Origin: Paracidovorax wautersii
GTDB taxonomy: Bacteria > Pseudomonadota > Gammaproteobacteria > Burkholderiales > Burkholderiaceae_C
DNA length: 64,000 nucleotides
Direction of reading: 5' to 3'
Assembly: GCA_009912175.1 (NCBI GenBank)
Contig: WNDQ01000020.1
Span: 1-64,000 of the forward strand
Below, piece by piece: positions 63,132-64,000 of this stretch (its first letter is position 1; each line of letters starts with the position of its first letter). Under the pieces are notes generated by a model, which saw only the letters and a list, made by a program, of their open reading frames with translations, had not been told where the DNA came from and searched no databases. The translations under genes and the position numbers were made by a program.

Positions 63132-63286
63132 AACGATGAATGCCCTCTTGTTGCCTGATTGCCTTGCGGATTGTAAGCCAATGCGTCTCATAATTTGAGG
63201 AGGCAGCGGCAGAGCAAGGCGTGGGCTGCGAAACCGTCAGGCCCGCAGCGGCGCATGCTGGGCAGCCGCGCCGCTGCTGCGGCTTT

Positions 63287-64000
63287 TTACATGAACGGTT
63301 GGCGCTCGGGCGGCCACCACAGGCCGCTCTGCGGTTGTCCCATCCGGTTGCGCAGTGTGCCGATGCCGCCCACTTCCAGTTCGACCACGTCGCCAGGCTG
63401 AAGTTGGCGACCCAGTTCAAGCGCAGACCCGCCACCCATCGTGCCGGAGCCAATGACGTCGCCCGGTTCCAGGCTCTCGCCCAGGCTGGCCCAGGCGATC
63501 AGTTCCTCGACGGTCCATAGCTTGTTGGCACTCGTTCCCTTGCCCCAGGTCTGCCCATTGACGCGAACCTCCATGGAAATGGCATCCAGGTCTTCGAACT
63601 CGTCGATGGTCGTGATCCATGGGCCGATGCCGTAGGCGAAGTCCTTGCATTTCGTCGGGCCCATCTGGATGGGCATTTCGACGGATTGACGGTCTCTTGC
63701 GCTGAAGTCGTTGAAGATCGTGAGGCCGAAGAGGTAGTTGCGCGCGGTTTCAGGGCGCAGATTGCCGCCGCGGCGGCCAATCACGTAGCCGAGTTCGAGC
63801 TCGTAATCCATGTGCTCGATGTAGCCGGGCCAGGGCACTTCGGCCTCGTGGCCGATGACGGTGTGGGGCGTGCCCTTGAAGTAGCCAGGCACCTTGAGCA
63901 GGCTGGGGGTGGGGGCATGGGCCGATCTTTTCGTGAAAGCCCTTAATATGCCCCACGAAGGTCAGTCCATCGCGCACCACGGAGGGATCGGAGGCACCCA
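63287..64000 (-). pseudogene. second FAH-family gene, frameshifted and cut by the window end
   Basis: The downstream frame (63287-63892 and on to about 63917) encodes a FAH-type protein: TVIGHEAEVPWPGYIEHM, DYELELGYVIGRRGGNL with the metal Glu pair, FNDFSARDRQSVEMPI, and GTMGGGSALELGRQLQPGD. The N-terminal part, VRDGLTFVGHIKGFHEKIG, is in another frame. Removing one base from the GGG at 63919-63921 joins the two (KIAHAPTPSLLKVPGYF). Either a real frameshift or a consensus error. The 5' end lies beyond 64000. If intact it would be another diketo-acid hydrolase of the island. Confidence 0.7.

Overview
The window is about 64 kb of high-GC chromosome from a betaproteobacterium of the order Burkholderiales, most likely Comamonadaceae or a close relative. 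This rests on gene content and protein resemblance: a fruB(EI fusion)-fruK-fruA PTS, an OpgH glucosyltransferase, a GlrK/QseG/GlrR module, BKACE and TRAP gene clusters, and a 122-residue Burkholderiales-type hypothetical. No plasmid, phage, IS or CRISPR signature was seen. Coding is dense, and most operons can be read from short gaps or ATGA overlaps.

Layout. 0.2-0.6 kb: a candidate small RNA and the tRNA-Cys/tRNA-Gly pair. 0.8-6.8 kb: small regulator/effector pairs (ArsR with an Old Yellow Enzyme, MarR with a broken MATE pump), a PanE-like reductase and a two-domain GNAT protein. 6.9-12.4 kb: a glycerate/sugar-acid block (CdaR, MFS transporter, glycerate 2-kinase, pyruvate kinase) feeding glycerate through 2-phosphoglycerate and PEP to pyruvate. 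12.5-20.9 kb: SlyD, gap, transketolase, MurU and the cstA-ybdD-cold-shock/DUF1294 operon. 21-26 kb: membrane PQQ glucose dehydrogenase, PepP and a chalcone-isomerase-like protein. 26.2-32.9 kb: a LacI-type regulator and the fructose PTS operon, with two identical 16-bp operators. 33-45 kb: a hydrolase, a histidine phosphatase, a cytosine-deaminase-like enzyme, HemG, OpgH, a lipoprotein, the GlrK/QseG/GlrR two-component operon and MiaB. 46-51 kb: PsiF and a five-gene phosphodiesterase/ABC-importer operon with a Pho-box-like site, pointing to phosphorus scavenging. 51-57.7 kb: LysR divergent from an SDR/TRAP transporter/split-transketolase operon. 58.4-64 kb: a TetR-associated catabolic island (thioesterase, FAH hydrolase, solute-binding-like protein; cupin, BKACE; a second FAH gene).

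Several genes carry small lesions. MATE has an in-frame TGA and a 1-nt frameshift. gcd has a TGA in its N-terminus. One ABC permease reads correctly only with one extra base in a poly-C tract. The LysR C-terminus is shifted by a 5-bp repeat. The last FAH gene has a 1-nt shift. cstA has a 21-bp in-frame duplication. These may be real decay or slippage, or consensus errors.

The best candidates for undescribed biology are the SDR-TRAP-split-transketolase operon, which has no kinase, and the BKACE/cupin/FAH/thioesterase island. Substrates for both are unknown from sequence alone.
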